Origin: an uncultured Nostocoides sp.
GTDB lineage: Bacteria; Actinomycetota; Actinomycetes; Actinomycetales; Dermatophilaceae
Assembly: GCA_937858995.1 (NCBI GenBank)
Contig: CALLZC010000137.1
Span: 1-32,178 of the forward strand
Length of the DNA stretch: 32,178 bases
Direction: 5' to 3'
Position 1 is the stretch's first letter; each line of letters opens with the position of its first letter. Below the pieces are notes generated by a model. The model saw nothing but the letters and a program-made list of their open reading frames with translations. It was not told where the DNA came from and searched no databases. Made by a program: the position numbers and the translations under genes. Shown one piece after another: positions 1 to 7,770 of the stretch.

Positions 1-56
1 CACCGAGATCTACACCTCTCTATTCGTCGGCAGCGTCAGATGTGTATAAGAGACAG
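1..56 (+). other. Illumina Nextera i5 adapter (sequencing artefact)
   Basis: Not genomic. Bases 1-15 are the 3' part of the P5 oligo (CACCGAGATCTACAC), 16-23 are the index CTCTCTAT (the S502/N502 barcode), 24-37 are TCGTCGGCAGCGTC, and 38-56 are the Tn5 mosaic end AGATGTGTATAAGAGACAG. Translation across the junction gives the adapter peptide MCIRDS on the plus strand and SYTHLTLPTNREV on the minus strand, both known database contaminants. Any start codon called at 40 is false. Confidence 0.99.
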
Positions 57-285
57 CGCGGCATACCCCTCGGACGGGCGTTGCCGCCCCTACGGCCCGC
101 GACGGCACCTGCCGCCTGTACAGGCCGCTGCCGCCGCAGAGGAGACCTACACGGTGCAGCCCGGCGACACCCTGGGTGAGATCGGTGCGCGCTTCGGCGT
201 CGACTATCACGAGATCGCCCGGGTCAACGGCATCGAGAACCCGGACCTGATCTACCCCGGCCAGGTCTTCACGATCCCGCGCTGA
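57..285 (+). CDS. LysM domain protein, C-terminal fragment
   Basis: The last 75 or so residues of a protein whose 5' end is lost at the contig edge; the first whole codon is at 58. A low-complexity linker rich in Ala, Pro and Arg is followed by one complete LysM module ending the protein (TYTVQPGDTLGEIGARFGV, then the NGI..PDLIYPGQVFTIP half). LysM modules bind N-acetylglucosamine-containing glycans, so this is probably an exported cell-wall protein such as a hydrolase or resuscitation-type factor; the catalytic part is not visible. The stop TGA at 283-285 is followed 13 bases later by a strong hairpin. The domain call is firm; the full protein's function is unknown. Confidence 0.85.
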
Positions 286-298
286 CCTCGGATCACGA

Positions 299-329
299 AG
301 GCCCCGGCTGCATCGTGCAGCCGGGGCCT
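299..329. terminator. Hairpin terminator between convergent genes
   Basis: A perfect 14-bp inverted repeat (AGGCCCCGGCTGCA at 299-312, complement at 316-329) with a 3-base loop TCG. It lies 13 bases after the LysM gene stop and 43 bases before the end of the minus-strand ndh gene, so it can serve both convergent transcripts. There is no T tract, which is common for actinobacterial terminators. Confidence 0.75.
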
Positions 330-371
330 ACGTGCGCCCACATGGGGGGAGTGAGGGGAGCGAGGGACCGC

Positions 372-1769
372 TCAGGAGGCGGTGGGGCGCCAGGACGTGG
401 GATCGCCCTCGACCGGGGGCAGGTGGGGAGCCTGGGCGGGATCGATGCGCTCGAGCGCGCGCCGACCCAGCACCTGTTGCACCGTGTAGACCCGCTGGGC
501 GCGACCGCGACCGATGAAGGTGACTGCCCAGTGCAGCAAGGTGGTCACGCGCGACTTGAAGCCGATGACGTAGACCAGGTGCAACCCCAACCAGGCCAGC
601 CAGCCGATGAACCCGCCGAACTTCAGGGCGCCGACGCTGACGACCGCACTGAAGCGCGAGATGGTGGCCATCGAGCCCTTGTCGAAGTACTTGAAAGGAG
701 GCGGCGCGGCCTTGCCGTCGAGGCGCGCCGTGATGACCTTCGCGGCATACCGCGCACCCTGGATGGCGACCTGTGCAACGCCGGGAAGGCCGTCGAGGGA
801 CATGAGGTCACCGACGACGAAGACCTCCGGGCGACCCTTGAGGGTGAGCTCGGGCGTGACCTCGACGCGGCCGGCGCGATCCAGTCCGGACTCACTCTGG
901 GCCGCGAGCTGCTGACCGAGCGGCGAGGCGGACACGCCAGCAGCCCAGACCTTGGCCTTGGACTCGATCCGGGAGCGCTGACCGTCGGGGCCTTCGACCT
1001 CCAGGCCGAGGTTGTCGACGTCGATGACCTTGGTCGAGGTCCGGACGTCGACTCCCATCTTCTCCAGACGGCTCACCGCCTTGGCCCCCAGCTCGGGGCC
1101 GAAGCTCGGCAACACGGCAGGGCCGGCGTCGAGCAGGATCACCTTGGCGTCCCTGGGGTTGATCGCGCGGAAGTCGTGGCGCAGGGTGCGGTTGGCCAAC
1201 TCGGAGATCTGCCCGGCCATCTCGACGCCCGTCGGGCCGGCACCGACGACGACGAAGGTGAGCAGACGATCGCGCTCGGCCGACGTGGTCGCGAGCTCGG
1301 CGAGCTCGAAGGCGCCGAAGATGCGCCCGCGCAACTCCAGGGCGTCGTCGATCGACTTCATCCCCGGTGCATGCTCGGCGAACTGGTCATTGCCGAAGTA
1401 CGACTGACCGGCGCCGGCCGCGACGATGAGGGAGTCATAGGGTGTGACCGTCTGGCGACCGAGCACTTCGTGGGCGACTGTGCGGGTGTCGAGCCCGATG
1501 TGGGTGACCTCGCCGAGCAACACGCGGGCGTTGGCCTGCCTGGCCAGGACCTCGCGGGTGGCCGGGGCGATCTCGCCCTCGGACAGCACACCCGTGGCCA
1601 CTTGGTACAGCAACGGTTGGAAGAGGTGGTGAGTCGTCTTGGCGATGAGCGTCACCTCGACGTCCTTGCGGCGCTTGAGTGCGCGGGCCGCGAAGAGCCC
1701 GCCAAAGCCCGATCCGATGATGACGATGCGATGTTTCTGAGTGCTGGTCACGTTCGCGTCAACCGACAT
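372..1769 (-). CDS. ndh: Type II NADH dehydrogenase (NDH-2)
   Basis: Single-subunit, non-proton-pumping NADH:quinone oxidoreductase, peripheral on the inner face of the membrane; it passes electrons from NADH through FAD to menaquinone. Seen: an N-terminal FAD-binding dinucleotide fold with GSGFGG at residues 19-24, a second nucleotide (NADH) fold with GAGPTGVE at 176-183, the FAD-contacting VFVVGD motif near 310, and a C-terminal hydrophobic/amphipathic membrane-anchoring stretch (FIGWLAWLGLHLVYVIGF). The length of 465 aa is normal. ATG at 1769 is preferred because GGTGG lies 5 bases upstream; a GTG three codons earlier (1778) is possible. A Rex-type operator lies 32-48 bases upstream, so expression is probably NADH-responsive. 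lysR lies just upstream on the same strand. Confidence 0.93.
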   Translation of the reverse strand: MSVDANVTSTQKHRIVIIGSGFGGLFAARALKRRKDVEVTLIAKTTHHLFQPLLYQVATGVLSEGEIAPATREVLARQANARVLLGEVTHIGLDTRTVAHEVLGRQTVTPYDSLIVAAGAGQSYFGNDQFAEHAPGMKSIDDALELRGRIFGAFELAELATTSAERDRLLTFVVVGAGPTGVEMAGQISELANRTLRHDFRAINPRDAKVILLDAGPAVLPSFGPELGAKAVSRLEKMGVDVRTSTKVIDVDNLGLEVEGPDGQRSRIESKAKVWAAGVSASPLGQQLAAQSESGLDRAGRVEVTPELTLKGRPEVFVVGDLMSLDGLPGVAQVAIQGARYAAKVITARLDGKAAPPPFKYFDKGSMATISRFSAVVSVGALKFGGFIGWLAWLGLHLVYVIGFKSRVTTLLHWAVTFIGRGRAQRVYTVQQVLGRRALERIDPAQAPHLPPVEGDPTSWRPTAS

Positions 1770-1794
1770 GCAGACCACCGTATGCCGTGTCTCG

Positions 1795-1822
1795 CCTGCT
1801 TGTGAAGAGTTTCACAAGCAGG
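1795..1822. promoter_or_regulatory. Rex-type operator upstream of ndh
   Basis: The core at 1800-1817 is TTGTGAAGAGTTTCACAA. Its inner part, TGTGAA-N4-TTCACA at 1801-1816, matches both half-sites of the Streptomyces Rex operator (TGTGAACGCGTTCACA). The repeat extends to 12 bp per arm (1795-1806 and 1811-1822) with loop GAGT. It sits about 32-48 bases before the ndh ATG and overlaps possible -35 hexamers read on the minus strand. Rex releases DNA when the NADH/NAD ratio is high, and ndh is a known Rex-family target in other Gram-positives. The repeat also covers the lysR stop codon, so it could double as a lysR terminator. Confidence 0.7.
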
Positions 1823-2747
1823 GTGGGTCGAGTTCCGGCCGGAGCCGCTGACTGCTGGCGGTGGCCAACGCATCGCGAACCGTGGCGACTGCGGCCGACG
1901 AGGACATCGACCTGCGCCAGGTGAGCATGACGCGGCGGGTGGGTGCGGGATCGGAGAGGGGGACGGCGACGATCCCCTCCGGCAGGGCCTCCCGCCCGAG
2001 CCGCGGGACCAGGGCGATGCTCACGCCGTGCTCGACGAGCCCGATCTGGGAGGAGAACTCCATCGCCCAGTGTCGAATGCGAGGCCGAAGTCCCTGCTCG
2101 TCGAACATGTGGGTGAGCCAACCGTGGCAGACCGACCCCTCGGGGGCGCACACCCAGTCCTCGTCGGCCAGGTCCTGCGGTGTCAGGAGGGCAGCTCCCG
2201 CCAGCCGGTGACCCCGATGGAGCAGGACATCCGCGGTGTCGGTGCCGATCTGCTCGACGTCGAGGTGGGCCGGGAAGGGGAGGGGCAGGTCACCCCAGTT
2301 GTGCACGAGCGCCAGGTCGGTGGAGCCAGTGGCGACCTGCTCGATCGCGTCATGGGGGTCATGTTCGAGGACGGTGACCTCGAGCCCGGGGTGGCCCTTC
2401 CACAGCTCCCGCAGGGCAGGGGCGACCAGGCCACGCACTGCTGTTGAGAAGGCGGCCAGTCGCAGACTGCCGACGACCGGGCCTTCCCTGAATCCGCTGA
2501 GCCCTGCCTCGAGGGCCTCGAGCCGGGCGAGGATCTCGGTGCTCTCGTCGACGAGGTGCCGCCCGAGACCGTTGAGCATCACACCGCGGCCGACCCGGTC
2601 CAGGACGGGTGCTCCGAGCGATCGCTCGAGGCGCTTGAGTTGCTGGGACACCGCCGAGGGGGTGTAGCCGAGCTCGGCCGATGCCCCGATGACCGACCCG
2701 GTGCGATGGACTGTGCGAAGCGTGACCAGATGTTCCAGCTCGATCAT
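1812..2747 (-). CDS. LysR-family transcriptional regulator
   Basis: A 311-aa DNA-binding regulator of usual LTTR length. Residues 1-60 form the winged helix-turn-helix (LVTLRTVHRTGSVIGASAEL, then YTPSAVSQQLKRLERSLGAPVLDR); from about residue 90 there is a periplasmic-binding-protein-like effector domain (LRLAAFSTAVRGLVAPAL onward). The ATG at 2747 gives the standard N-terminus starting right at the first helix. It is divergent from the EamA exporter (72-base gap, with an inverted repeat between), the classic layout for a LysR protein controlling an exporter in response to its substrate. It is also 42 bases upstream of ndh on the same strand, so partial cotranscription is possible. The effector is unknown. 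Confidence 0.9.
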   Translation of the reverse strand: MIELEHLVTLRTVHRTGSVIGASAELGYTPSAVSQQLKRLERSLGAPVLDRVGRGVMLNGLGRHLVDESTEILARLEALEAGLSGFREGPVVGSLRLAAFSTAVRGLVAPALRELWKGHPGLEVTVLEHDPHDAIEQVATGSTDLALVHNWGDLPLPFPAHLDVEQIGTDTADVLLHRGHRLAGAALLTPQDLADEDWVCAPEGSVCHGWLTHMFDEQGLRPRIRHWAMEFSSQIGLVEHGVSIALVPRLGREALPEGIVAVPLSDPAPTRRVMLTWRRSMSSSAAVATVRDALATASSQRLRPELDPPCL

Positions 2748-2775
2748 GAAGGAACGCTACATCCAATCCGGCAAT

Positions 2776-2792
2776 AAGCATCGCTGGTGCTT
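2776..2792. promoter_or_regulatory. Candidate LysR operator, divergent region
   Basis: Inverted repeat AAGCA-N7-TGCTT (17 bp) in the short spacer between divergent lysR and eamA. Size and location fit an LTTR recognition site, although the strict T-N11-A form is not exact. It overlaps an alternative GTG start of eamA at 2787, which argues for the later start used here. Confidence 0.4.
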
Positions 2793-2819
2793 CACCATGG
2801 GGTCGGGCACGATCGACCT

Positions 2820-3740
2820 GTGCCCGCCCGCCATGCCTTCGCCGCAGTCCTCGTCGCGACGATCTGGGGCGCCAACTTCGTGGTCATCGAGCGCGGCCTG
2901 GTCGGCGTGCCACCGCTGGTCTTCGTCGCGCTGCGCTTCCTCGTGGTCATCGCCGCGATGCCCCTCGTCGCCCGACCCTCCGGGCCGCTGTGGAAGGTGC
3001 TCGTCGTCGGGGCCGCCATGTCGCTGGGGCAGTTCGCCTTCCTCTACTCCAGCCTCGACGCCGGTATGCCGCCGGGCCTGGCCTCCCTGATCCTCCAGCT
3101 CCAAGCGGTCTTCACCGTTGTCCTCGCCGCCTTCGTGCTCGCGGAGAGGCCCAAGGCGATCCAGTGGGTCGGAATCGTCATGGGGGTGCTCGGGCTCGCC
3201 GTCGTGGGCATCGGCCGCGGCGGCCACATCCCCATCAGTGCGCTCCTGCTCACGATGGCGGGCGCCGCATGCTGGGGTCTGGGCAATGTCCTGGTGCGGT
3301 GGCTCAAGGTGCCCGGCGGGCTGGGTCTGACCGTCTGGTCCGGACTCGTCGTGCCCCTGCCGCTCCTCGCGCTGTCGGCGTGGCTCGACGGGCCGGCTGT
3401 GGTCGCCCACGCCCTGACCAACCTCACCCTCGTGAACTGGCTGTCCACCGCCTACACCGCCGTGCTCTCCTCCTGGGTCGGCTACGGCATCTGGAACTGG
3501 CTGCTCCACCGCTACCCCGCCTCGGAGGTCGCGCCCTACAGCCTGCTCGTGCCGGCCGCCGGGCTGCTCACCGCCTTCCTCGCCGACGGGGAGCGGCTCA
3601 CGGTCGCTGCGTCGGTCGGGGGAGTTCTGCTCGTCGTGGGTGTCGCTGCGGTGAGCCTGGGCCCGCGCCTGCTCCTCCTGTTCCGAGACCGCCGGCGCAG
3701 GGTTCAGCGCGAGGCCCAGGTCTCCCGGTCCAGTTCGTAG
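2820..3740 (+). CDS. eamA: EamA/DMT-family exporter (cysteine/O-acetylserine exporter-like)
   Basis: An integral membrane exporter of the drug/metabolite superfamily with about ten predicted membrane helices in two EamA repeats (roughly residues 5-130 and 140-285). It closely follows E. coli EamA along its length: WGANFVVIERGL near the N-terminus, then QFAFLYSSLDAGMPPGLASL, then GYGIWNWLLHRYPASEVAPYSL, each with a direct counterpart there. The substrate may therefore be cysteine pathway intermediates or related amino acids, but specificity cannot be read from sequence. GTG at 2820 (306 aa) is chosen because it matches the family N-terminus; a GTG at 2787 would add 11 residues. Its 3' end overlaps the convergent GNAT gene by 37 bases. 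Confidence 0.85.
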   Translation: MPARHAFAAVLVATIWGANFVVIERGLVGVPPLVFVALRFLVVIAAMPLVARPSGPLWKVLVVGAAMSLGQFAFLYSSLDAGMPPGLASLILQLQAVFTVVLAAFVLAERPKAIQWVGIVMGVLGLAVVGIGRGGHIPISALLLTMAGAACWGLGNVLVRWLKVPGGLGLTVWSGLVVPLPLLALSAWLDGPAVVAHALTNLTLVNWLSTAYTAVLSSWVGYGIWNWLLHRYPASEVAPYSLLVPAAGLLTAFLADGERLTVAASVGGVLLVVGVAAVSLGPRLLLLFRDRRRRVQREAQVSRSSS

Positions 3741-4240
3741 ACCACCTCACCCTGCTCCGACCCCGGCAGCGGGTGATCCCAGGTCCGTTGGTCAGTGCGC
3801 GCGTGCGTCATACCGACCTTGCGCATGACACCGCGGCTGGGCAGGTTGACCGCCATCGTCTCGGCGATGATTCGGTGCAGACCCACCGTGGCGAAACCGT
3901 GGTCGATGAGCAGGAGGGCGCCCTCGGTGGCCAACCCGCGGCCCCATGTGTGCGGGTGCAGGCGCCAGCCGATCTCGGCCAGGTCGGGGCCCTCGAGGGA
4001 CAGGCACCACCACCCCAGGAAGCGGTCGGTCTCATGCCCCACCCAGAAGCCGAGGTCGAGGGCATCGTCGCTGGGGGACAGGCGCCCGGGCATGAGCGCC
4101 ATCACGTCCGCGCGTGATCGCGGTGGCCCGAGGAAGCGCATCACCTCGGGATCGGCGTCGAGGGCGCAGAGGTCCTCGAGGTGATCCCAGCTCATCGGCG
4201 TGAGGACCACCCGTTCGCCGGTGAGGGTCGGTCGGGACAT
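3704..4240 (-). CDS. GNAT-family N-acetyltransferase (RimJ/RimL-like)
   Basis: A 178-aa single-domain acetyltransferase. The N-terminal strand [16 protein letters not shown] resembles the RimJ/RimL/SpeG branch, and the acetyl-CoA pyrophosphate loop appears as [11 protein letters not shown] at about residues 97-107. The branch includes enzymes that acetylate ribosomal protein N-termini, polyamines or antibiotics; this substrate is unknown. Proximity to the ribosomal cluster is suggestive but weak, since the gene points away from it. It is convergent with eamA and shares 37 bases with that gene's 3' end. ATG start at 4240. Confidence 0.85.
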   Translation of the reverse strand: MSRPTLTGERVVLTPMSWDHLEDLCALDADPEVMRFLGPPRSRADVMALMPGRLSPSDDALDLGFWVGHETDRFLGWWCLSLEGPDLAEIGWRLHPHTWGRGLATEGALLLIDHGFATVGLHRIIAETMAVNLPSRGVMRKVGMTHARTDQRTWDHPLPGSEQGEVVYELDRETWASR

Positions 4241-4324
4241 GCGTCGAACCTAACCGACGAACACACCCTTACCTTGAGCGCCGGACATTCAGTGTCCTGG
4301 CACCGGAGAACCCGCCCCCACGGC

Positions 4325-4392
4325 GGCGCGTCACGAAAGGGGGCGCGTCACGAATGGGGGCGCGCCACGACAAGCGGCGCGCCACGACAAGG
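4325..4392. repeat. Four tandem 17-bp repeats upstream of the S10 operon
   Basis: Four head-to-tail units in exact 17-bp phase: GGCGCGTCACGAAAGGG (4325-4341), GGCGCGTCACGAATGGG (4342-4358), GGCGCGCCACGACAAGC (4359-4375), GGCGCGCCACGACAAGG (4376-4392). Units 1 and 2 differ at one base, as do 3 and 4; the core GGCGCG(T/C)CACGA is in all four. The array is about 340 bases before rpsJ and just upstream of the inferred promoter. Nothing was recognised in the remaining upstream stretch 4241-4324. Confidence 0.9.
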
Positions 4393-4433
4393 CCGGGTGG
4401 CTGCGCGGCATACCCCAAGGGTGTAGCGCCGAT

Positions 4434-4463
4434 TTGGGGAAGGCGCCGCCCCTCTGGCACACT
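4434..4463 (+). promoter_or_regulatory. Candidate promoter of the S10 operon
   Basis: TTGGGG at 4434-4439 and CACACT at 4458-4463, separated by 18 bases, form a weak sigma-70-type pair that would start transcription near 4470 and leave a leader of about 260 bases. The hexamers are poor, and the TTGTCA at 4463-4468 could instead be a -35. A promoter must exist in this region because the upstream gene runs the other way. Confidence 0.3.
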
Positions 4464-4483
4464 TGTCAGGTTGCTTGGCGCGT

Positions 4484-4731
4484 GCCGCCGACCCTGTGGT
4501 CGGTGGCGCCCACCGCGACGTTCCAGCACCACCGTGATGGTGGGGCGGAAGGCGCGAAGAGCCGAGCGTTCCGGGTCTCCTGGAACCAGTGATCCCACGA
4601 AGCGGGTGCGCGCGAAAGCGTGCGGCCGCGGGACGCGGAGCGGGCGCGACACGCCCGACCGCGGGGGTCGGGGTTCCAGGCGATCCGGCCGACACACGAG
4701 TGAGACCAAGCAGAGAGAACGGAAGCCAGAT
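4484..4731 (+). promoter_or_regulatory. Structured 5' leader of the S10 operon
   Basis: Several stems can form: GCCGCCGACC (4484-4493) with 4498-4507 (one G-U); CGGGCG (4641-4646) with CGCCCG (4652-4657); CCCGACC (4654-4660) with GGTCGGG (4666-4672), which excludes the preceding stem; and a long-range 9-bp pair CCTGGAACC (4579-4587) with GGTTCCAGG (4672-4680). In E. coli the S10 leader binds L4 for autogenous control; whether L4 or another protein acts here is unknown. The rpsJ Shine-Dalgarno region is short and purine-rich just before 4732. Confidence 0.45.
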
Positions 4732-5040
4732 ATGGCGGGACAGAAGATCCGCATCCGGTTGAAGTCGTACGACCACGAGGTCATCGACAACTCCGCGCGG
4801 AAGATCGTCGACACGGTTCAGCGTGCCGGCGCAACGGTGGTGGGCCCGGTGCCGCTGCCCACGGAGAAGAACGTCTTCGTGGTCATCCGTTCGCCCCACA
4901 AGTACAAGGACAGCCGCGAGCACTTCGAGATGCGCACCCACAAGCGCCTCATCGACATCATCGACCCGACGCCCAAGGCCGTCGACTCGCTGATGCGTCT
5001 CGATCTGCCGGCGGATGTCAATATCGAGATCAAGCTCTAA
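4732..5040 (+). CDS. rpsJ: Ribosomal protein S10 (uS10)
   Basis: Small-subunit head protein, 102 aa, also the NusB partner in antitermination complexes. The family start [20 protein letters not shown], the loop around residues 40-60 ([21 protein letters not shown]) and the end [12 protein letters not shown] are all intact. It opens the S10 operon after a 491-base non-coding stretch; fusA/tuf, often upstream in actinobacteria, are absent here. The next gene, rplC, starts 11 bases after the stop. Confidence 0.98.
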   Translation: MAGQKIRIRLKSYDHEVIDNSARKIVDTVQRAGATVVGPVPLPTEKNVFVVIRSPHKYKDSREHFEMRTHKRLIDIIDPTPKAVDSLMRLDLPADVNIEIKL

Positions 5041-5051
5041 AGGACACCGAC

Positions 5052-5708
5052 ATGACTCACGCGAATATGCGCGCCGTCAAGGGTGTGCTCGGCGAGAAGC
5101 TCGGGATGACCCAGGTCTGGGACGCGGACAGCCGGCTCATCCCGGTCACCGTCATCCAGGCCGGCCCCTGCGTCGTGACGCAGGTCCGGGGAGCCGACAC
5201 CGACGGCTACGACGCGGTCCAGCTCGCCTATGGCGAGATCAACCCGCGCAAGGTCAACCAGCCGCTGACCGGCCACTTCGAGAAGGCCGGGGTCACCCCG
5301 CGGCGCCACATCGTGGAATTGCGCACCTCCGACGCCGCCGACTACACGGTCGGATCCGAGGTCACCGCCGACATTTTCGAGGCCGGCCAGAAGGTCGACG
5401 TCTCGGGAACCACCAAGGGCAAGGGTTTTGCCGGCGTCATGAAGCGCCACGGGTTCCACGGTGTCTCCGCCTCGCACGGTTCGCACCGAAACCACCGCAA
5501 GCCGGGCTCCATCGGCGGGTGCTCCACCCCCGGACGAGTCTTCAAGGGCATGCGGATGGCCGGCCGGATGGGTGGCGAGCGTCAGACCACTCAGAACCTG
5601 ACCGTGCACGCCGTGGACGCCGAAAAGGGCCTGCTGCTCATCAAGGGCGCAGTGCCCGGCCCCCGCGGCACCCTGGTTGTCGTCCGATCCGCCGCGAAGG
5701 GAGCCTGA
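5052..5708 (+). CDS. rplC: Ribosomal protein L3 (uL3)
   Basis: Early-binding large-subunit assembly protein whose loop reaches the peptidyl-transferase centre. 218 aa, normal length. Seen: [14 protein letters not shown] near the N-terminus, the central extended loop with [14 protein letters not shown] and the conserved basic segment [15 protein letters not shown] 5052 has AAAGGA 7 bases upstream; an in-frame ATG at 5067 is less well placed. It sits between rpsJ and rplD in standard S10-operon order. Confidence 0.98.
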   Translation: MTHANMRAVKGVLGEKLGMTQVWDADSRLIPVTVIQAGPCVVTQVRGADTDGYDAVQLAYGEINPRKVNQPLTGHFEKAGVTPRRHIVELRTSDAADYTVGSEVTADIFEAGQKVDVSGTTKGKGFAGVMKRHGFHGVSASHGSHRNHRKPGSIGGCSTPGRVFKGMRMAGRMGGERQTTQNLTVHAVDAEKGLLLIKGAVPGPRGTLVVVRSAAKGA

Positions 5709-5710
5709 GC

Positions 5711-6325
5711 ATGAGCGCCAAGACCGTCGCGGTCGAGCTGCCCGCTGAGATCTTCGATGTCCAGACCAATGTTCCGCTGATCCACCAGGTCGTCGTCGCG
5801 CAGCTCGCTGCGGCACGCCAGGGGACGCATGCGACCAAGACCCGCGGCGAGGTCCGCGGCGGTGGTCGCAAGCCCTACAAGCAAAAGGGCACCGGACGCG
5901 CTCGCCAGGGTTCCACCCGGGCGCCTCAGTTCGCCGGTGGTGGTGTGGTGCACGGCCCGCAGCCGCGCGACTACAGCCAGCGCACGCCCAAGAAGATGAA
6001 GGCCGCCGCCTTGCGTGGTGCCCTCTCGGACCGGGCACGCCACGGTCGCATCCACGTCGTCGAGGCGCTCGTCGCCGGGACCGACCCGTCAACCAAGCAG
6101 GCCGTCGAGCTGCTGTCCGGATTGAGCGAGCGCAAGAACCTGCTCGTCGTCTTGGACCGCAGCGACATCGTCTCGCTCAAGTCGGTGCGCAACCTGGACC
6201 ACGTCCATGTGCTTGCCGTCGACCAGCTCAACACCTATGACGTGCTGTGCGCGGACGACGTGGTCTTCACCAAGGCTGCGTTCGAGACGTTCGTCGGCGG
6301 CCCGGCCACGGAGGAGACCAAGTGA
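5711..6325 (+). CDS. rplD: Ribosomal protein L4 (uL4)
   Basis: Large-subunit protein lining the nascent-peptide exit tunnel; in E. coli it also represses its own operon. 204 aa. The tunnel loop is visible at about residues 45-85 ([20 protein letters not shown], then [16 protein letters not shown]), and the globular C-terminal half follows. The start ATG is 2 bases after the L3 stop, and the stop TGA overlaps the GTG start of rplW by 4 bases (GTGA), implying translational coupling. Confidence 0.98.
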   Translation: MSAKTVAVELPAEIFDVQTNVPLIHQVVVAQLAAARQGTHATKTRGEVRGGGRKPYKQKGTGRARQGSTRAPQFAGGGVVHGPQPRDYSQRTPKKMKAAALRGALSDRARHGRIHVVEALVAGTDPSTKQAVELLSGLSERKNLLVVLDRSDIVSLKSVRNLDHVHVLAVDQLNTYDVLCADDVVFTKAAFETFVGGPATEETK

Positions 6326-6621
6326 GCAGCGTGCACAAGGACCCGCGCGACATTCTGATCGCGCCGGTGGTTTCCGAGAAGAGCTACGGCCTGCTCGAGG
6401 ACGGCAAGTACACCTTCCTCGTCGACCCGCGTTCGAACAAGACCGAGATCAAGATCGCCGTCGAGCAGATCTTCGGCGTCAAGGTCGACTCGGTCCACAC
6501 GATGAACCGCCAGGGCAAGACCCGCCGGACCAAGTTCGGCATGGGCAAGCGCAAGGACACCAAGCGTGCGATCGTCACCCTCCGCGAGGGCTCGATCGAC
6601 ATCTTCGGTGCGGGCGCCTGA
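6322..6621 (+). CDS. rplW: Ribosomal protein L23 (uL23)
   Basis: Exit-tunnel rim protein that docks trigger factor and signal recognition particle. 99 aa from a GTG start overlapping the rplD stop (GTGA). The family signature [15 protein letters not shown] is at residues 11-25, and [17 protein letters not shown] and the basic loop [19 protein letters not shown] follow. The overlapping GTG is the only start in good position. rplB begins 14 bases downstream. Confidence 0.97.
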   Translation: MSSVHKDPRDILIAPVVSEKSYGLLEDGKYTFLVDPRSNKTEIKIAVEQIFGVKVDSVHTMNRQGKTRRTKFGMGKRKDTKRAIVTLREGSIDIFGAGA

Positions 6622-6635
6622 GGAGCGAAGTAGAC

Positions 6636-7472
6636 ATGGGAATCCGTAAGTACAAGCCCACGACCCCCGGGCGTCGCGGCAGCAGCGTGGCCGACTTTGT
6701 CGAGGTCACCCGCAGCACGCCGGAGAAGTCGCTGGTCCGCCCGCTGAGCAAGTCCGGTGGCCGCAACGCCAGCGGACGCATCACCACCCGGCACATCGGT
6801 GGTGGCCACAAGCGCGCATACCGCATCATCGACTTCCGTCGCCACGACAAGGATGGTGTGCCGGCGAAGGTTGCGCACATCGAATACGACCCGAACCGCA
6901 CGGCGCGCATTGCGCTGTTGCACTACGCCGATGGCGAGAAGCGCTACATCTTGGCCCCCAAGGGCCTCGAGCAGGGCATGAACATCGAGAACGGTCCGGG
7001 CGCGGACATCAAGCCGGGCAACAGCCTGCCGCTGCGCAATATCCCCACGGGTACCGTCGTGCACGCCGTGGAGATCAAGCCCGGCGGTGGCGCCAAGATC
7101 GCCCGGTCCGCTGGCGTGCGCGTCCAACTCGTCGCCAAGGACGGTCCGTTCGCGCAGTTGCGTATGCCGTCCGGCGAGATCCGCAATGTCGACCTGCGCT
7201 GCCGCGCCACCATCGGTGAGGTCGGCAACGCCGAGCAGTCCAATATCAACTGGGGTAAGGCCGGCCGGATGCGCTGGAAGGGCAAGCGCCCGACCGTGCG
7301 TGGCGTCGCCATGAACCCGGTAGACCACCCGCACGGTGGTGGCGAAGGCAAGACCTCCGGCGGCCGGCACCCGGTCAGCCCCTGGGGTCAGCCGGAAGGC
7401 CGCACCCGTCGTCCTGGCAAGGCTTCGGACAAGATGATCGTCCGCCGCCGCCGCACCGGCAAGAAGCGCTGA
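6636..7472 (+). CDS. rplB: Ribosomal protein L2 (uL2)
   Basis: Large-subunit core protein needed for subunit joining and peptidyl transfer. 278 aa, normal length. The conserved C-terminal [12 protein letters not shown], containing the histidine linked to peptidyl-transferase function, lies near residues 226-237. The N-terminal [12 protein letters not shown], the SH3/OB region and the basic tail RRRTGKKR are intact. GAGGAG lies 10 bases before the ATG. Confidence 0.98.
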   Translation: MGIRKYKPTTPGRRGSSVADFVEVTRSTPEKSLVRPLSKSGGRNASGRITTRHIGGGHKRAYRIIDFRRHDKDGVPAKVAHIEYDPNRTARIALLHYADGEKRYILAPKGLEQGMNIENGPGADIKPGNSLPLRNIPTGTVVHAVEIKPGGGAKIARSAGVRVQLVAKDGPFAQLRMPSGEIRNVDLRCRATIGEVGNAEQSNINWGKAGRMRWKGKRPTVRGVAMNPVDHPHGGGEGKTSGGRHPVSPWGQPEGRTRRPGKASDKMIVRRRRTGKKR

Positions 7473-7488
7473 TAGGAGCACCTGAATC

Positions 7489-7770
7489 ATGCCGCGCAGT
7501 TTGAAGAAGGGCCCTTTCATTGACGGCCACCTGCAAAAGAAGGTGGACGCTCAAAACGCTTCGGGCTCCAAGACCATCATCAAGACCTGGTCGCGTCGTT
7601 CGGTCATTGCGCCGGACTTCCTGGGTCACACCTTTGCCGTGCACAACGGTCGCATCCACATCCCGGTCTTCGTGACCGAGTCGATGGTCGGCCACAAGCT
7701 CGGCGAGTTCGCGCCGACCCGCACCTTCAAGGGTCACATCAAGGACGACAAGAAGGGCCGTCGTCGATGA
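7489..7770 (+). CDS. rpsS: Ribosomal protein S19 (uS19)
   Basis: Small-subunit head protein at the subunit interface near the A-site finger. 93 aa with the invariant start [30 protein letters not shown] and [22 protein letters not shown] lies 9 bases before the ATG. Its TGA overlaps the ATG of rplV by 4 bases (ATGA). Confidence 0.98.
   Translation: MPRSLKKGPFIDGHLQKKVDAQNASGSKTIIKTWSRRSVIAPDFLGHTFAVHNGRIHIPVFVTESMVGHKLGEFAPTRTFKGHIKDDKKGRRR

Noticed and set aside
10-210. A minus-strand ORF ending in SYTHLTLPTNREV
   Set aside because: Its tail is translated Nextera adapter, a known contaminant peptide, and the rest is antisense to the LysM gene.
315-1805. A 496-codon open frame on the plus strand
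   Set aside because: It lies antisense to the clear NDH-2 gene, has no family resemblance and has the composition expected of a GC-rich shadow frame.
6384-7520. A 378-codon minus-strand frame
   Set aside because: Antisense to rplW, rplB and the start of rpsS; shadow frame.
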